This document shows positions 36,851 to 46,030 of a DNA stretch of 64,000 nt, one piece after another. Below the pieces are notes generated by a model that saw only the letters and a program-made list of their open reading frames with translations, searched no databases and was not told the origin of the DNA. The number at the start of each line of letters is the position of its first letter. The first letter of the stretch is position 1. The position numbers and the translations under genes are program-made. The DNA is from Bacillota bacterium (lineage in GTDB: Bacteria > Bacillota > Clostridia > Acetivibrionales > Acetivibrionaceae), in assembly GCA_023398495.1 (NCBI GenBank), contig JAEWSG010000183.1, forward strand, positions 48,970 to 112,969. The letters run 5' to 3'.

Positions 36851-37918
36851 TTACTTATGCTTTTCTTTCCTCATTGCAAGTAAACTTTGCAACACAATAA
36901 AGAAAGCAAGAAGTATTGCTATAATAATTTTTGACCACCATGAGGATAGATTCCCCTGGAATGAAACAATCGTCTCTATAGTTGCCTTTATAAGTACACC
37001 GAACAGTGTTCCAAATACATTTCCGGTGCCTCCTGTCAGCGGTGTCCCACCTATAACGGTTGAAGCAATGGCATCCATCTCAAAGCCTTTTCCAAGCTCA
37101 ACAAACGCACCTGTTGTATTGAGACAAAATGCAACACCACCTAATGTAGCCAGAAAGCCGTTAATTATATAAACTAAAAATTTTGTTCTCTTTACATTTA
37201 GACCCATTAGGAGTGCAGACTGTTCATTTCCACCTACAGCGTAAATTGTTCGCCCAAACTTTGTATACCTAAGCATTACAAAAGCAGCCACCAGTACAAC
37301 AAGAGCAAGGATAACCGTAGGATATATATAAGGATATATCATTACTTCCCTTCTGTTCATTACTCCACCAAAAGGAAGATATATCTTATATTGAGCTATA
37401 TTAAGAAATGCTTTGTTTGTTATTGTAATCATCTCAAGACTTATAACAGCCGTTAATCCTCTTGCAAAAAACATACCCGCAAGAGTTACTATAAACGGTT
37501 GAATCTTCAGGTATGTAATCAGCCATCCCTGAATTGCACCAAAAACCACTCCAAACAGCAGCACTAAAATAATGGCCGGGAAAGCACCCATATTGGATTT
37601 TTCCATCAGTGCAGCAAGCATCATGCACGTAACGGCAATGACTGAACCTACAGAAATATCGATGCCACCAATAATGAGCACCATTGTCATACCAACCGAA
37701 ACAATAATAAGTCCGGCATTACTTATAATCAGATTCAGAAAAACCTGCAAATTACCAAAATTCTTGTCCTTATAAGCAATAAGTCCTGCTATATACATAA
37801 AAACAAAAAGCAAAATTGTGACAAATAAAAGGAAGTTGGTACCAAAAAGCTTTTCTTTAATACGCCCGAAAACGTTTGTACCTGTATTTTTTGACAAATC
37901 AGCCTTGACCATACTCAT
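36851..37918 (-). CDS. yjfF: Sugar ABC transporter permease, YjfF type
   Basis: A 355-residue CUT2-family permease with about ten membrane helices. Family signatures are VSVGMTMVLIIGGIDISVGS and IASTVIGGTPLTGGTGNVFG. The closest characterised relatives I know are YjfF/RbsC-type subunits; E. coli YtfQRT-YjfF imports galactofuranose. Here the neighbouring araB and araD genes suggest L-arabinose or another pentose or furanose (inference). Its ATG directly abuts the stop of the preceding permease gene, so the two are translationally coupled and probably form a heterodimer. Confidence 0.92.
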   Translation of the reverse strand: MSMVKADLSKNTGTNVFGRIKEKLFGTNFLLFVTILLFVFMYIAGLIAYKDKNFGNLQVFLNLIISNAGLIIVSVGMTMVLIIGGIDISVGSVIAVTCMMLAALMEKSNMGAFPAIILVLLFGVVFGAIQGWLITYLKIQPFIVTLAGMFFARGLTAVISLEMITITNKAFLNIAQYKIYLPFGGVMNRREVMIYPYIYPTVILALVVLVAAFVMLRYTKFGRTIYAVGGNEQSALLMGLNVKRTKFLVYIINGFLATLGGVAFCLNTTGAFVELGKGFEMDAIASTVIGGTPLTGGTGNVFGTLFGVLIKATIETIVSFQGNLSSWWSKIIIAILLAFFIVLQSLLAMRKEKHK

Positions 37919-38971
37919 TTATGCCACCTCCTTTACAGTTGCTGAGGGAGAGACTTTTGTTTTTAAAGAGCTGAACCATTTCTTTACAACAGGTGACTGT
38001 AAGGCAACAATAATTATTACAACAATCGCCTTATATAGCGGAAGTTGGTCTGCCGATACACGCATTGCATAGAGTGTAGTAGTAAGTGCCTGTATTGTAA
38101 TTGCACCTATAACGCTGCCAACAAGTGAGAATTTACCACCCGATAAGCTGTTGCCTCCAATTGCCACAGCTAAAATGGCATCGAGCTCTATGAAAAGGCC
38201 TACATTGTTGGAATCAATAGACATAGTACGGGATACAGAAATAAGTCCCGACACTGCAGCACATACGCCACAAAATACATAAGTAAGAAACATAATCATT
38301 TTCGAATTTAGCCCTACTAGTCTACTTGCATTTCGGTTTATACCAACCGACTGAATATACATACCCAAAGAGGTCTTTTTCAGCACAAACCACGTTAGTA
38401 TGACTACAAAGGCAGCTACAAAACATGGTGTCGGTATAGGAACTTTTGGAAGAAATGCACCAAGGTATCCAAACTGTTTAGGCTTGACGTACAGTATGAA
38501 GCTACCCGTTATAAGTTGAGCTATACCTCTTCCGGCGGTAAAAAGAATAAGTGTCGCTACCATCGGCTGAACCTTCATATAGGAGACAAGATATCCGTTT
38601 ATAATACCGCATACCATACCTGTAAGAAGTGCAAGCAGCAAGCTCAGAACATACGGCATCTGGTATATTTCACCTGTGCCAAGTGCTACTACACAAACCG
38701 CTCCTGCAACAGCACTTACCGCACCAACCGATATATCGGTTCCACCTGAGGATGCTACCACCAGTGTCATTCCAACCGCCAATATTATAAGCCCGCTTGC
38801 ACGGTTTATTATGTCAATTATATAACCATAAAACACACCATTCCGTATTGTGATATTAAAGAAGGAGGGTGTTTGTATCAGGTTTACAACAAGAACCAAA
38901 AGCAGGCACAATATTGGTAAAAATAATTGAAATTTCGTTATTCGTCTTAAAGTAGAAAACATTTTTTTCAT
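37919..38971 (-). CDS. ytfT: Sugar ABC transporter permease, YtfT type
   Basis: A 350-residue CUT2 permease with eight to ten helices, including LIILAVGMTLVVASSGGTDI and the EAA-like loop LDAILAVAIGGNSLSGGKFS. It overlaps the ATPase gene by four bases and is followed without a gap by the second permease. The pair of unlike permeases is characteristic of the ytfQRT-yjfF type rather than ribose systems, which use one. Confidence 0.92.
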   Translation of the reverse strand: MKKMFSTLRRITKFQLFLPILCLLLVLVVNLIQTPSFFNITIRNGVFYGYIIDIINRASGLIILAVGMTLVVASSGGTDISVGAVSAVAGAVCVVALGTGEIYQMPYVLSLLLALLTGMVCGIINGYLVSYMKVQPMVATLILFTAGRGIAQLITGSFILYVKPKQFGYLGAFLPKVPIPTPCFVAAFVVILTWFVLKKTSLGMYIQSVGINRNASRLVGLNSKMIMFLTYVFCGVCAAVSGLISVSRTMSIDSNNVGLFIELDAILAVAIGGNSLSGGKFSLVGSVIGAITIQALTTTLYAMRVSADQLPLYKAIVVIIIVALQSPVVKKWFSSLKTKVSPSATVKEVA

Positions 38972-40491
38972 ATTTTACTTCCCCCTGCTATTGCTTTCAT
39001 TATATTTTCCTCTGTTATCTCATTTCCCGAAAGTTCACTTACTTTTGAAGAATCACGCATTACAACCATTCGGCTACAAGTACGCAGCATTTCTTCAATT
39101 TCCGAAGATATGAACATTATTGCTTTTCCCTCCTGGGCAAGACTTAATACAAGATGCTGAATTTCAGCCTTTGTCCCTACATCTATACCTCGTGTTGGCT
39201 CATCAAGAATAAGAAAATCAGGATTTGTAATCAACCACCTTGCCAATATAACCTTTTGTTGATTTCCACCGCTAAGATTCTTTATAGGTGTTTCACGATC
39301 AGATGTTTTTATCTTAAGAATATCTATATATTTGTCAGTAAACTCTTCCTGCTCTTTTTTACTGAGCAGACGGAATATTCCACGACGTGCTTGAAGTGCA
39401 AGTATCATATTCTCCCTTACTGACAGATCGGCAATTATCCCCTCCTCCTTACGGTTTTCAGGTAAAAAAGCCATGCCTGTATGCATTGAATCAATCGGTG
39501 CACGTATGTTAAGTTTCTTATTATTCATTTTAAGTTCCCCACTGTCAGGCTTATCCGCACCATATATTGTACGGGCAAGTTCACTTCGACCGGAGCCTAG
39601 AAGACCTGACAATCCTACAACATCTCCTTTACAGATAGTAAGATCAAAGGGTTTTATTTTTCCTGTACATCCCAGATTATTTGCCTCTATAACTTTTTCA
39701 GCATCCTTATCCGAACAATTTGAGCAAACAGGTTTAACGCTAGCCATATCGTCAAACTCCTTACCCATCATTCGAGCTACCAATTGCAAACGTGGAAGAT
39801 TTTCAACAGCATATTCGCCAACAAGTTCTCCATTGCGTAGTACAGTTATGCGATCACAAACTGCATATACCTGTTCAAGAAAATGAGTAACAAATATAAT
39901 ACCCAAACCTCTATCCTTAAGCTTTTTCATAAGGTTGAAAAGCTTTTCAACTTCTGACTCATCAAGGCTGGCAGTAGGCTCATCTAAGATAAGTATACTT
40001 GAAGATATATCAACAGCTCTTGCAATTGCCACCATATGTTGAATAGCTACAGAATAATTATCGAGAGTTAATGTGACATCTAAATTAATGCCTAAATCGT
40101 CAAGTACTTCCTTTGCCTTATTGTTCATGGTTTTCCAATCAATGACTCCGAATTTCTTCGGTTCTCTTCCAATAAAAAAGTTTTCTGCAACGGAGAGATT
40201 CGGACATAAGTTTACTTCCTGATATACGGTGCTTATGCCTTTATACTGTGCCTCCTGAGGGGAATGGTTGATTATAGGGTGTTCTATCCCTGCAATCCTG
40301 ATTTCTCCTGTTTCAAATTCCTCAGCACCTGTAAGCACCTTAATCAGCGTGGATTTTCCTGCACCATTTTCACCCATTAATGCATGAATTTCACCCGCTC
40401 TCAGGGTAAAATCAACATTATTTAGTGCTCTTACCCCAGTAAAGTTTTTAGTTATTCGACGCATAGTTAAAACTTCATTACCTGATGCCAT
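38968..40491 (-). CDS. ytfR: Sugar ABC transporter ATPase, YtfR/RbsA type
   Basis: A 507-residue double ATPase. The first half has Walker A GENGAGKSTLIK and Walker B ILILDEPTASLD, the second half GLLGSGRSEL with signature LSGGNQQKVILARWL and FLILDEPTRGIDVG. As in other CUT2 ATPases the second P-loop departs from the consensus, so one site is probably weak. It energises uptake through the two permeases downstream. The 221 bases separating it from the binding-protein gene contain a terminator hairpin. Confidence 0.94.
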   Translation of the reverse strand: MASGNEVLTMRRITKNFTGVRALNNVDFTLRAGEIHALMGENGAGKSTLIKVLTGAEEFETGEIRIAGIEHPIINHSPQEAQYKGISTVYQEVNLCPNLSVAENFFIGREPKKFGVIDWKTMNNKAKEVLDDLGINLDVTLTLDNYSVAIQHMVAIARAVDISSSILILDEPTASLDESEVEKLFNLMKKLKDRGLGIIFVTHFLEQVYAVCDRITVLRNGELVGEYAVENLPRLQLVARMMGKEFDDMASVKPVCSNCSDKDAEKVIEANNLGCTGKIKPFDLTICKGDVVGLSGLLGSGRSELARTIYGADKPDSGELKMNNKKLNIRAPIDSMHTGMAFLPENRKEEGIIADLSVRENMILALQARRGIFRLLSKKEQEEFTDKYIDILKIKTSDRETPIKNLSGGNQQKVILARWLITNPDFLILDEPTRGIDVGTKAEIQHLVLSLAQEGKAIMFISSEIEEMLRTCSRMVVMRDSSKVSELSGNEITEENIMKAIAGGSKI

Positions 40492-40637
40492 TAGACCACC
40501 CTTTCAATAAAAACTACGACATATTGAGTCTTTGACATGTTTGTCAGACTTACTTAAAAAATATCCCCAATAAAAACTCCGGGGCATCGAGCCCCTACGT
40601 TTTTACCTCTTTCACTTCGTTCCAAAGAGGTTAAATA

Positions 40638-40674
40638 AAAAACCGCCAGAGAACCATTATGGCTCCCGGCGGTT
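40638..40674 (-). terminator. Intrinsic terminator between binding-protein and ATPase genes
   Basis: On the minus strand AACCGCCGGGAGCC pairs with GGTTCTCTGGCGGTT (small internal bulge) around a TAAT loop and is followed by six T and then ATTTAA. It sits 40 bases after the binding-protein stop. Two more hairpins follow before the ATPase gene: one from CCTCTTT/AAAGAGG and one from GGGGCATCGAGCCCC. Partial read-through would give more binding protein than transporter. Confidence 0.85.
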
Positions 40675-40712
40675 CCCGATAGATAAATAATATTTTACTT
40701 TAACATTAAATT

Positions 40713-41726
40713 TTAATAAGCACGTGTTTTAATTACTTCCGCAGCATCCTTTGCATAGAAAATGCCTTCCTGAACATAAGCAAGCTTATCAACAGTTTCT
40801 CCTGCCTCAAGTGCCTTAATTAAACTTTCTACACGTGGACCATGCAGTGGATTACACTCAACATCTACGTCAATATCACCGGCAATCATAGCCTCAAAAG
40901 CTGCCTTAACAGCATCAAATGAAACAATTGTTATATCGCCCTTAGGTCCGCATGTCTTACCAGCTGCTTTAATAGCATTCACAGCCCCAAATGCCATATT
41001 ATCATTTTCTGCTATAACAACATCAATGTTATCATAGGACTTTAAGAATGCTTCCATAACTTCCTGGCCCTTTTCCTGAGTAAAGTCTCCAGACTGTTTA
41101 TCAAGCATCTTCCAGTTTGCTTTCATCTTTTCAGCAAAACCTTCTGTACGTCCAATCTGTGCAGAAGAACCCATTGTACCTTGAAGTGTTACAATATTAA
41201 TTTGCTTGTCTGCAGGTACTCCTTTTTCTTTAAGAGCATTTTCAAGAGCGACAACTGCATCATAACCTTCCTGCTTAAAGTTGGATCCTACCCATGCTGT
41301 AAAAAGGGTTTCGTCACTTGTCTCAATCATACGATCCACAATTATTACAGGAATTCCTGCGTCCTTAGCTTCTTTCAAAACTGTATCCCAACCAGCTTCG
41401 GTATTAGGAGCAAGTACAATATAATCAACGTCCTTCTGGATAAAGTCTCTTATAGCAGTAATCTGCCTGTCAGTTTTATTTTGAGCGTCAACCATTTCAA
41501 ATTTGTAGCCGTTTGCCTCAACAAAAGTCTCCTGCATGGATTTAGTGTTTGCCATACGCCAGTCTGATTCTGCTCCTACCTGAACAAAACCTACACTTAC
41601 AAGCTTTTTATCATCTGGATTACTGCCACTAGTTTTTGCTGGTTCCTCAGGTTTTGTACATCCTGCAAACACAGATAACATAGCAAAAGTTAACACTCCA
41701 GCCATAATTCTCTTAAATGCACTCAT
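40713..41726 (-). CDS. ytfQ: Sugar-binding lipoprotein of the CUT2 transporter, YtfQ type
   Basis: A 337-residue periplasmic-binding-protein-fold lipoprotein with signal peptide and lipobox FAGC (Cys about 23), then LVSVGFVQVGAESDWRMANT, the start of the ribose-binding-like fold. VIAENDNMAFGAVNAIKAAG and TIVSFDAVKAAFEAMIAGDI are family strands around the ligand. It delivers sugar to the YtfR/YtfT/YjfF transporter. It closely resembles the sensor-linked binding protein at 50428-51438, so the two probably bind the same or similar sugars. The upstream 200 bases are very T-rich and hold a 19-base direct repeat. Confidence 0.93.
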   Translation of the reverse strand: MSAFKRIMAGVLTFAMLSVFAGCTKPEEPAKTSGSNPDDKKLVSVGFVQVGAESDWRMANTKSMQETFVEANGYKFEMVDAQNKTDRQITAIRDFIQKDVDYIVLAPNTEAGWDTVLKEAKDAGIPVIIVDRMIETSDETLFTAWVGSNFKQEGYDAVVALENALKEKGVPADKQINIVTLQGTMGSSAQIGRTEGFAEKMKANWKMLDKQSGDFTQEKGQEVMEAFLKSYDNIDVVIAENDNMAFGAVNAIKAAGKTCGPKGDITIVSFDAVKAAFEAMIAGDIDVDVECNPLHGPRVESLIKALEAGETVDKLAYVQEGIFYAKDAAEVIKTRAY

Positions 41727-41835
41727 TGTTAATCATCCCCCATTGAATATTTTCTGAAAACCATATCTATTACATGGCTCTCAATTTAATTATATAAATT
41801 AACAGCTACCACATAAATTAAGATTTTTTTGTACT

Positions 41836-41915
41836 TGTTTAAATATTTTACTATTTTTTTTGAGTTTTGTAGTTTTGTTGTATTTTTTTTCGATTTTGTT
41901 TAAATATTTTACGAT
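41836..41915. repeat. A/T-rich direct repeat upstream of the binding-protein gene
   Basis: TTGTTTAAATATTTTAC occurs at 41836 and again at 41897, 61 bases apart, in a region of long T tracts. It lies between araD and the binding-protein gene, about 110-190 bases upstream of the latter's start. Regulator sites or UP-element-like DNA are possible; nothing decides between them. Confidence 0.45.
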
Positions 41916-41930
41916 CGCACAGATTATTAT

Positions 41931-42620
41931 TTACTTCTGACCATAATAGGCTTTATCACCATGCTTCCTCAAAAAGTGCTTATCCAGCAAAAATTGGTCT
42001 ATCTCTTTTAAATCAGGTTTTAAGGAAATTGAGTGATACGCCATCATTGCAACCTCTTCAAGAACAACCGCATTATGAACAGCTTCTTGAGGATTTTTCC
42101 CCCAACTGAACGGTCCATGGTTATTAACAAGAACTCCTGGTACATAGGTCATATTCCTATCCTTAAAGGTCTCTACAATAACATTTCCCGTGCTTTTTTC
42201 ATACTCACCGCTTATTTCCGTATCCGTCAATTTACGTGTACAAGGTATCTCTCCATAGAAATAGTCGGCATGTGTTGTTCCTAATGCAGGTATTGGCATA
42301 CCTGCTTGCGACCATACTGTAGCCCATCTGGAATGAGTATGGACCACCCCTCCTGTTTCGGGGTTATTCCTGTAAATCACCAGATGTGTAGCTGTGTCCG
42401 AGGAAGGATTCATACTTCCTTCAACCTTATTCCCGTCAAGGTCTAATACAACAAGATGCTCAAGCTTCAACTCCTCATATGGTACACCACTTGGCTTTAT
42501 TACAACAAGGTTTTTATCCCTGTCAATGCCACTAACATTACCCCATGTATAAGTAACAAGTCCACGTTTTGGAAGCTCCAGATTTGCTTCCAGAACAGCT
42601 ATCTTTAGTTGTTCCAACAT
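41931..42620 (-). CDS. araD: L-ribulose-5-phosphate 4-epimerase
   Basis: A 229-residue class II aldolase-fold epimerase converting L-ribulose 5-phosphate to D-xylulose 5-phosphate, the last step that feeds L-arabinose into the pentose phosphate pathway. Zinc ligands are visible as VVHTHSRWATVW (His94, His96) and LVNNHGPFSWGK (His168), and SSDTATH carries the conserved Asp75. AGGAGGTG lies eight bases before the ATG. It follows araB by 23 bases and closes the araA-like/araB/araD run. Confidence 0.96.
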   Translation of the reverse strand: MLEQLKIAVLEANLELPKRGLVTYTWGNVSGIDRDKNLVVIKPSGVPYEELKLEHLVVLDLDGNKVEGSMNPSSDTATHLVIYRNNPETGGVVHTHSRWATVWSQAGMPIPALGTTHADYFYGEIPCTRKLTDTEISGEYEKSTGNVIVETFKDRNMTYVPGVLVNNHGPFSWGKNPQEAVHNAVVLEEVAMMAYHSISLKPDLKEIDQFLLDKHFLRKHGDKAYYGQK

Positions 42621-42643
42621 TAATACACACCTCCTTCCCTAGA

Positions 42644-44320
42644 TTAATCTCTTGAAGCTTCTGCCTTAACCTTTTTTAGCCTCTTCATTACATCATTTGA
42701 ACCTCTGCCAAAATAATCATGAAGTATTTTATATTCAGCATAAAGTTTATTATAGGCTTCCACATTTTCCGGGATAGGTTTGAAATATTTATCTTTAACT
42801 TTTCCCATAGCTTTAGCTGCTTCAAAAATACTGTCATAGCCCCCTCTTTCCTTTCCGGCTGCAACAGAGGCAAACATAGCTGCTCCTAAAGCAGGTGTTT
42901 GTGATGAAGCGCTTATTCTGATCTCCATATTTGTAACATCTGCATAGATCTGCATCATAAAGTCATCCTTTGAAGCTATACCTCCACAGGCATATAACTC
43001 ATTTATCGGAACCCCGCTTTCACGGAAGGTTTCAATAATTATCCTTTTACCGTATGCCGTGGCTTCAATCAGCGCCCTATACATTTCTTCAGGTTTTGTG
43101 TGAAGTGTACAGCCAATAATTAAGCCAGTAAGATCCACATCTACAAGTACAGATCTGTTTCCATTCCACCAATCAAGTGCAACCAGACCGCTTTCTCCTA
43201 CTCTTAATGCTGATGCTTTTTCCCTCAGAAGTTTATGTATGTTTATACCTTTTTCACGTGCCTCTTCAGTATACGTGGCAGGTACACAGTTCTTTACAAA
43301 CCAGTCAAAATGGTCTCCCACACAGGATTGTCCCGATTCATAAGCGAATAATCCTGGCATGGCACCATCTTCAACAACTCCACACATTCCAGGTACAATT
43401 TTTTCCTCAGTACCAAGCAGTATATCGCAAGTTGATGTTCCGACTATCATCAACATTTTTCCAGGTTCTGTTATCCCAACAGCTGGAATTGATACATGTG
43501 CATCTACATTTCCGACACATACAGCAGTGCCTTTTTTTAAACCTGTCATCAAAGCTGCTGCTTCAGAAATTTCACCGGCTTTCCCACCAAGTGGATATAA
43601 TTCTTTTGAAAGTTTCTCATCTACATAATTTGCAAGCCTTGGATCCAGAGCTGCAAAGAATTCTTTTGACGGGTATCCATCCTGTTTATGCCAGATTCCT
43701 TTATATCCCGCGGTACATATTTGCCTCTTTTCAACACCTGTCAATTGCCAGGTTACCCAGTCAGTGGCTTCAATCCACTTGTCCATAGCCTCATAAATTT
43801 CAGGAGCTTCGTTTAAAACCTGCCAGACTTTTGCCACCTGCCACTCGGAAGACTGCTTACCGCCGTACCTCCCAACGAATTTCTCTCCTCTTTCCTTAGC
43901 TATTGCATTCAGTTTATTTGCTTCATCCTGTGCAGCATGGTGTTTCCAAAGTTTTGGCCAGGAATGCGGATTACCTTTAAATTGATCTTTAAAACAAAGT
44001 GGCACTCCCATACTATCTGTTGGCATTACTGTTGATGCAGTAAAATCTACACCCACCCCAATTACATCTTCTGCACTTACACCGGATTCCTTTAAAACTT
44101 CGGGTATTGTTTGTGCAAATACATCAAGCCAATCCTGAGGATGTTGCAAAGCCCAATCATGTTCGAGCTTCGTAACCTTATCCGGTAAATAATCAGAAAT
44201 TACCCCATGAGAATATTCTTTTACGGCTGTTGCGATTTCTTCTCCTGTATTCACATCTACAAGTACCGCACGACCGGATAATGTCCCAAAATCAACTCCG
44301 ATTGTATACTTTCTGCCCAT
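42644..44320 (-). CDS. araB: Ribulokinase
   Basis: A 558-residue FGGY-family kinase that phosphorylates L-ribulose at C5 using ATP. It begins with the nucleotide-binding TIGVDFGTLSGRAVLVD and contains GVGVDFTASTVMPTDS, VGTSTCDILLG and the C-terminal LYACGGIASKDDFMMQIYAD motifs. Length fits AraB. AGGAGGTC precedes the ATG by seven bases. It lies 22 bases downstream of the isomerase gene and 23 bases upstream of araD, so the three are one operon. Confidence 0.96.
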   Translation of the reverse strand: MGRKYTIGVDFGTLSGRAVLVDVNTGEEIATAVKEYSHGVISDYLPDKVTKLEHDWALQHPQDWLDVFAQTIPEVLKESGVSAEDVIGVGVDFTASTVMPTDSMGVPLCFKDQFKGNPHSWPKLWKHHAAQDEANKLNAIAKERGEKFVGRYGGKQSSEWQVAKVWQVLNEAPEIYEAMDKWIEATDWVTWQLTGVEKRQICTAGYKGIWHKQDGYPSKEFFAALDPRLANYVDEKLSKELYPLGGKAGEISEAAALMTGLKKGTAVCVGNVDAHVSIPAVGITEPGKMLMIVGTSTCDILLGTEEKIVPGMCGVVEDGAMPGLFAYESGQSCVGDHFDWFVKNCVPATYTEEAREKGINIHKLLREKASALRVGESGLVALDWWNGNRSVLVDVDLTGLIIGCTLHTKPEEMYRALIEATAYGKRIIIETFRESGVPINELYACGGIASKDDFMMQIYADVTNMEIRISASSQTPALGAAMFASVAAGKERGGYDSIFEAAKAMGKVKDKYFKPIPENVEAYNKLYAEYKILHDYFGRGSNDVMKRLKKVKAEASRD

Positions 44321-44342
44321 ACCTACGACCTCCTATTTTATA

Positions 44343-45824
44343 TCATTTAAAAGGGTTTTCATCTTTATACAACATTGATGCAGGTTGATTAAACGCGACA
44401 TCGTCAAGTCCAAGCATCTTCATAGCTGAATACAATATCTTTCCTGCATGCTTAAAGGCTACACCACCATGATGTGGATACCTCTTTGCAATTAATACAT
44501 GTCTATAAAATCTTGCCATCTCTTTTATAGCAAAAATCCCTATTCCACCAAAGGACTTTGGATCTACATCTATAATTTCTCCTTCAGCAACATAGCTTTT
44601 CAATTTGCAGTCAGCAGTTCCCTGAATTCTGAAGAAGGTTATATCCCCAGGCCTGATCGCTCCATCAAGTGTACCTCTTGATATATCCGGCTCTTTGTCA
44701 GGTTCCAATAGTCTGTGCATGATAAGTTGATATTTCATTGAAAAACTCTTCATGCAGCATGAAGGAGTATTACCGCAGTGAAATCCCATAAAGAGATCAT
44801 TTAATTTATATCCGTTGAACTTGTCTTTATTATTGTCATACATATCTTTTGGTACAGAATTGTTTATATCCAATAGAGTTGCCGGAATATTTGTTGCACT
44901 GGTTATGATATATTCACTCAATGCTCCGTAAATATCTGTCTCACATGCAACAGGTATACCTTTTCCTGCCAATCTGGAATTTACATAGCATGGAACAAAT
45001 CCAAACTGTGTCTGAAATGCAGGCCAACACTTATTTGCAAACACTACATATTCTGAAGCTCCTTTATTATTTTCTGCCCAATCCAGTAAAGTAAGCTCAT
45101 ACTGTGCAAGCTTTGGAAGTATTCCAGGATAAGCATTTCCTGTTCCAAGTTCTTCTTCCATTTCCTTTACAACTTCAGGAATTCTAGGATCATCCTTATG
45201 CTTATTAAAGGCTTCAAAAAGATCCAGCTCCGAGTTTTCCATAATCTCTACACCCAAATCATATAAGGGCTTTATAGGAGCATTGCAGGCAAGAAAATCC
45301 TGTGGCCTTGGGCCAAAGCTGAATATCTTTAATTTTGACATCCCAAGAATTACTCTTGCAATATTTTCAAAATCTGCTATCATATCTGCAACCTCATCCG
45401 GTGTACCGACAGGATATTCCGGTATGTAAGGATTTAATTTCCTCAAAGCCAAATTGTAGGATGCATTAAGCATTCCACAATAAGCATCTCCTCTTCCGTT
45501 TATGAGATTGTTTTCAGTCTCTTCTGCAGCTGCTACAAACATAGAAGGTCCACTAAACTTCTTAGCCAATAAGGTTTCAGGTCCCTCCGGACCAAAGTTG
45601 CCAAGGTAAACAACAAGTGCATTCACATTGGCACCTTCTAACTCATCAAGTGCTTTTAAGACATCTTTCTCATTTTCTACTGTTGTCTGAACTTCAAATA
45701 CTTCTACATGCTTGTCTGAACAAGCTTTAGCCACTAACTGCCTTCTTTTCTCACTGAGCTCAATCGGAAAACAGTCTCTGCTAACAGCTACAATCCCTAG
45801 TCTTACCTTTGCAACATTATTCAT
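44343..45824 (-). CDS. L-fucose/L-arabinose isomerase family protein, presumptive L-arabinose isomerase
   Basis: A 493-residue sugar isomerase. It is not like classical AraA: it resembles the FucI-type COG2407 family, with KVRLGIVAVSRDCFPIE at the start, FSFGPRPQDFLACNAPIKPL, KCWPAFQTQFGFVPCYVNSR (a likely active-site stretch), FMGFHCGNTPSCC and KRYPHHGGVAFKHAGK. In FucI the metal is held by Glu, Asp and His; candidates here are the Glu/Asp in VACETDIYGAL and the His in MGFHCGN. Because it is first in an operon with araB and araD, it most likely converts L-arabinose to L-ribulose in place of AraA. AGGGGT lies seven bases before the ATG. Substrate assignment is inference. Confidence 0.85.
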   Translation of the reverse strand: MNNVAKVRLGIVAVSRDCFPIELSEKRRQLVAKACSDKHVEVFEVQTTVENEKDVLKALDELEGANVNALVVYLGNFGPEGPETLLAKKFSGPSMFVAAAEETENNLINGRGDAYCGMLNASYNLALRKLNPYIPEYPVGTPDEVADMIADFENIARVILGMSKLKIFSFGPRPQDFLACNAPIKPLYDLGVEIMENSELDLFEAFNKHKDDPRIPEVVKEMEEELGTGNAYPGILPKLAQYELTLLDWAENNKGASEYVVFANKCWPAFQTQFGFVPCYVNSRLAGKGIPVACETDIYGALSEYIITSATNIPATLLDINNSVPKDMYDNNKDKFNGYKLNDLFMGFHCGNTPSCCMKSFSMKYQLIMHRLLEPDKEPDISRGTLDGAIRPGDITFFRIQGTADCKLKSYVAEGEIIDVDPKSFGGIGIFAIKEMARFYRHVLIAKRYPHHGGVAFKHAGKILYSAMKMLGLDDVAFNQPASMLYKDENPFK

Positions 45825-45852
45825 ACAATTACCCCTTTGCTTAATTTATTAA

Positions 45853-45872
45853 CTGTAGTGCACATGCATACA
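45853..45872 (-). promoter_or_regulatory. Candidate secondary AraR operator upstream of the isomerase operon
   Basis: The minus strand reads ATATGTATGCATGTGCACT, sharing TGTATGCA and the following alternating purine-pyrimidine pattern with the stronger candidate at 45936-45951. It lies 30-50 bases before the isomerase start. Weaker than the other sites. Confidence 0.4.
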
Positions 45873-45927
45873 TATAAAAACCACAGCTGAACAATATCTT
45901 TTTGGGGGAAGTGCTCATAGGTCTTTA

Positions 45928-45951
45928 ACATGTATACATGTGCATACAAGT
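45928..45951 (-). promoter_or_regulatory. Candidate AraR operator of the isomerase-araB-araD operon
   Basis: The minus strand reads ACTTGTATGCACATGT (45936-45951). It matches the sequence just upstream of the araR ribosome binding site (47249-47264) at 15 of 16 positions. It overlaps a perfect 14-bp palindrome, ACATGTATACATGT (45928-45941). GntR/LacI-type AraR proteins recognise 16-bp sites of the ACTTGTNNNNACAAGT kind, so this is a strong candidate. Confidence 0.65.
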
Positions 45952-46030
45952 CGGTGTATTAGTATATAGCTTTATTTGAATCTATATTGAACACGATAAA
46001 GCTTTTACATCGTGCTTCAATTTCCTTGAA

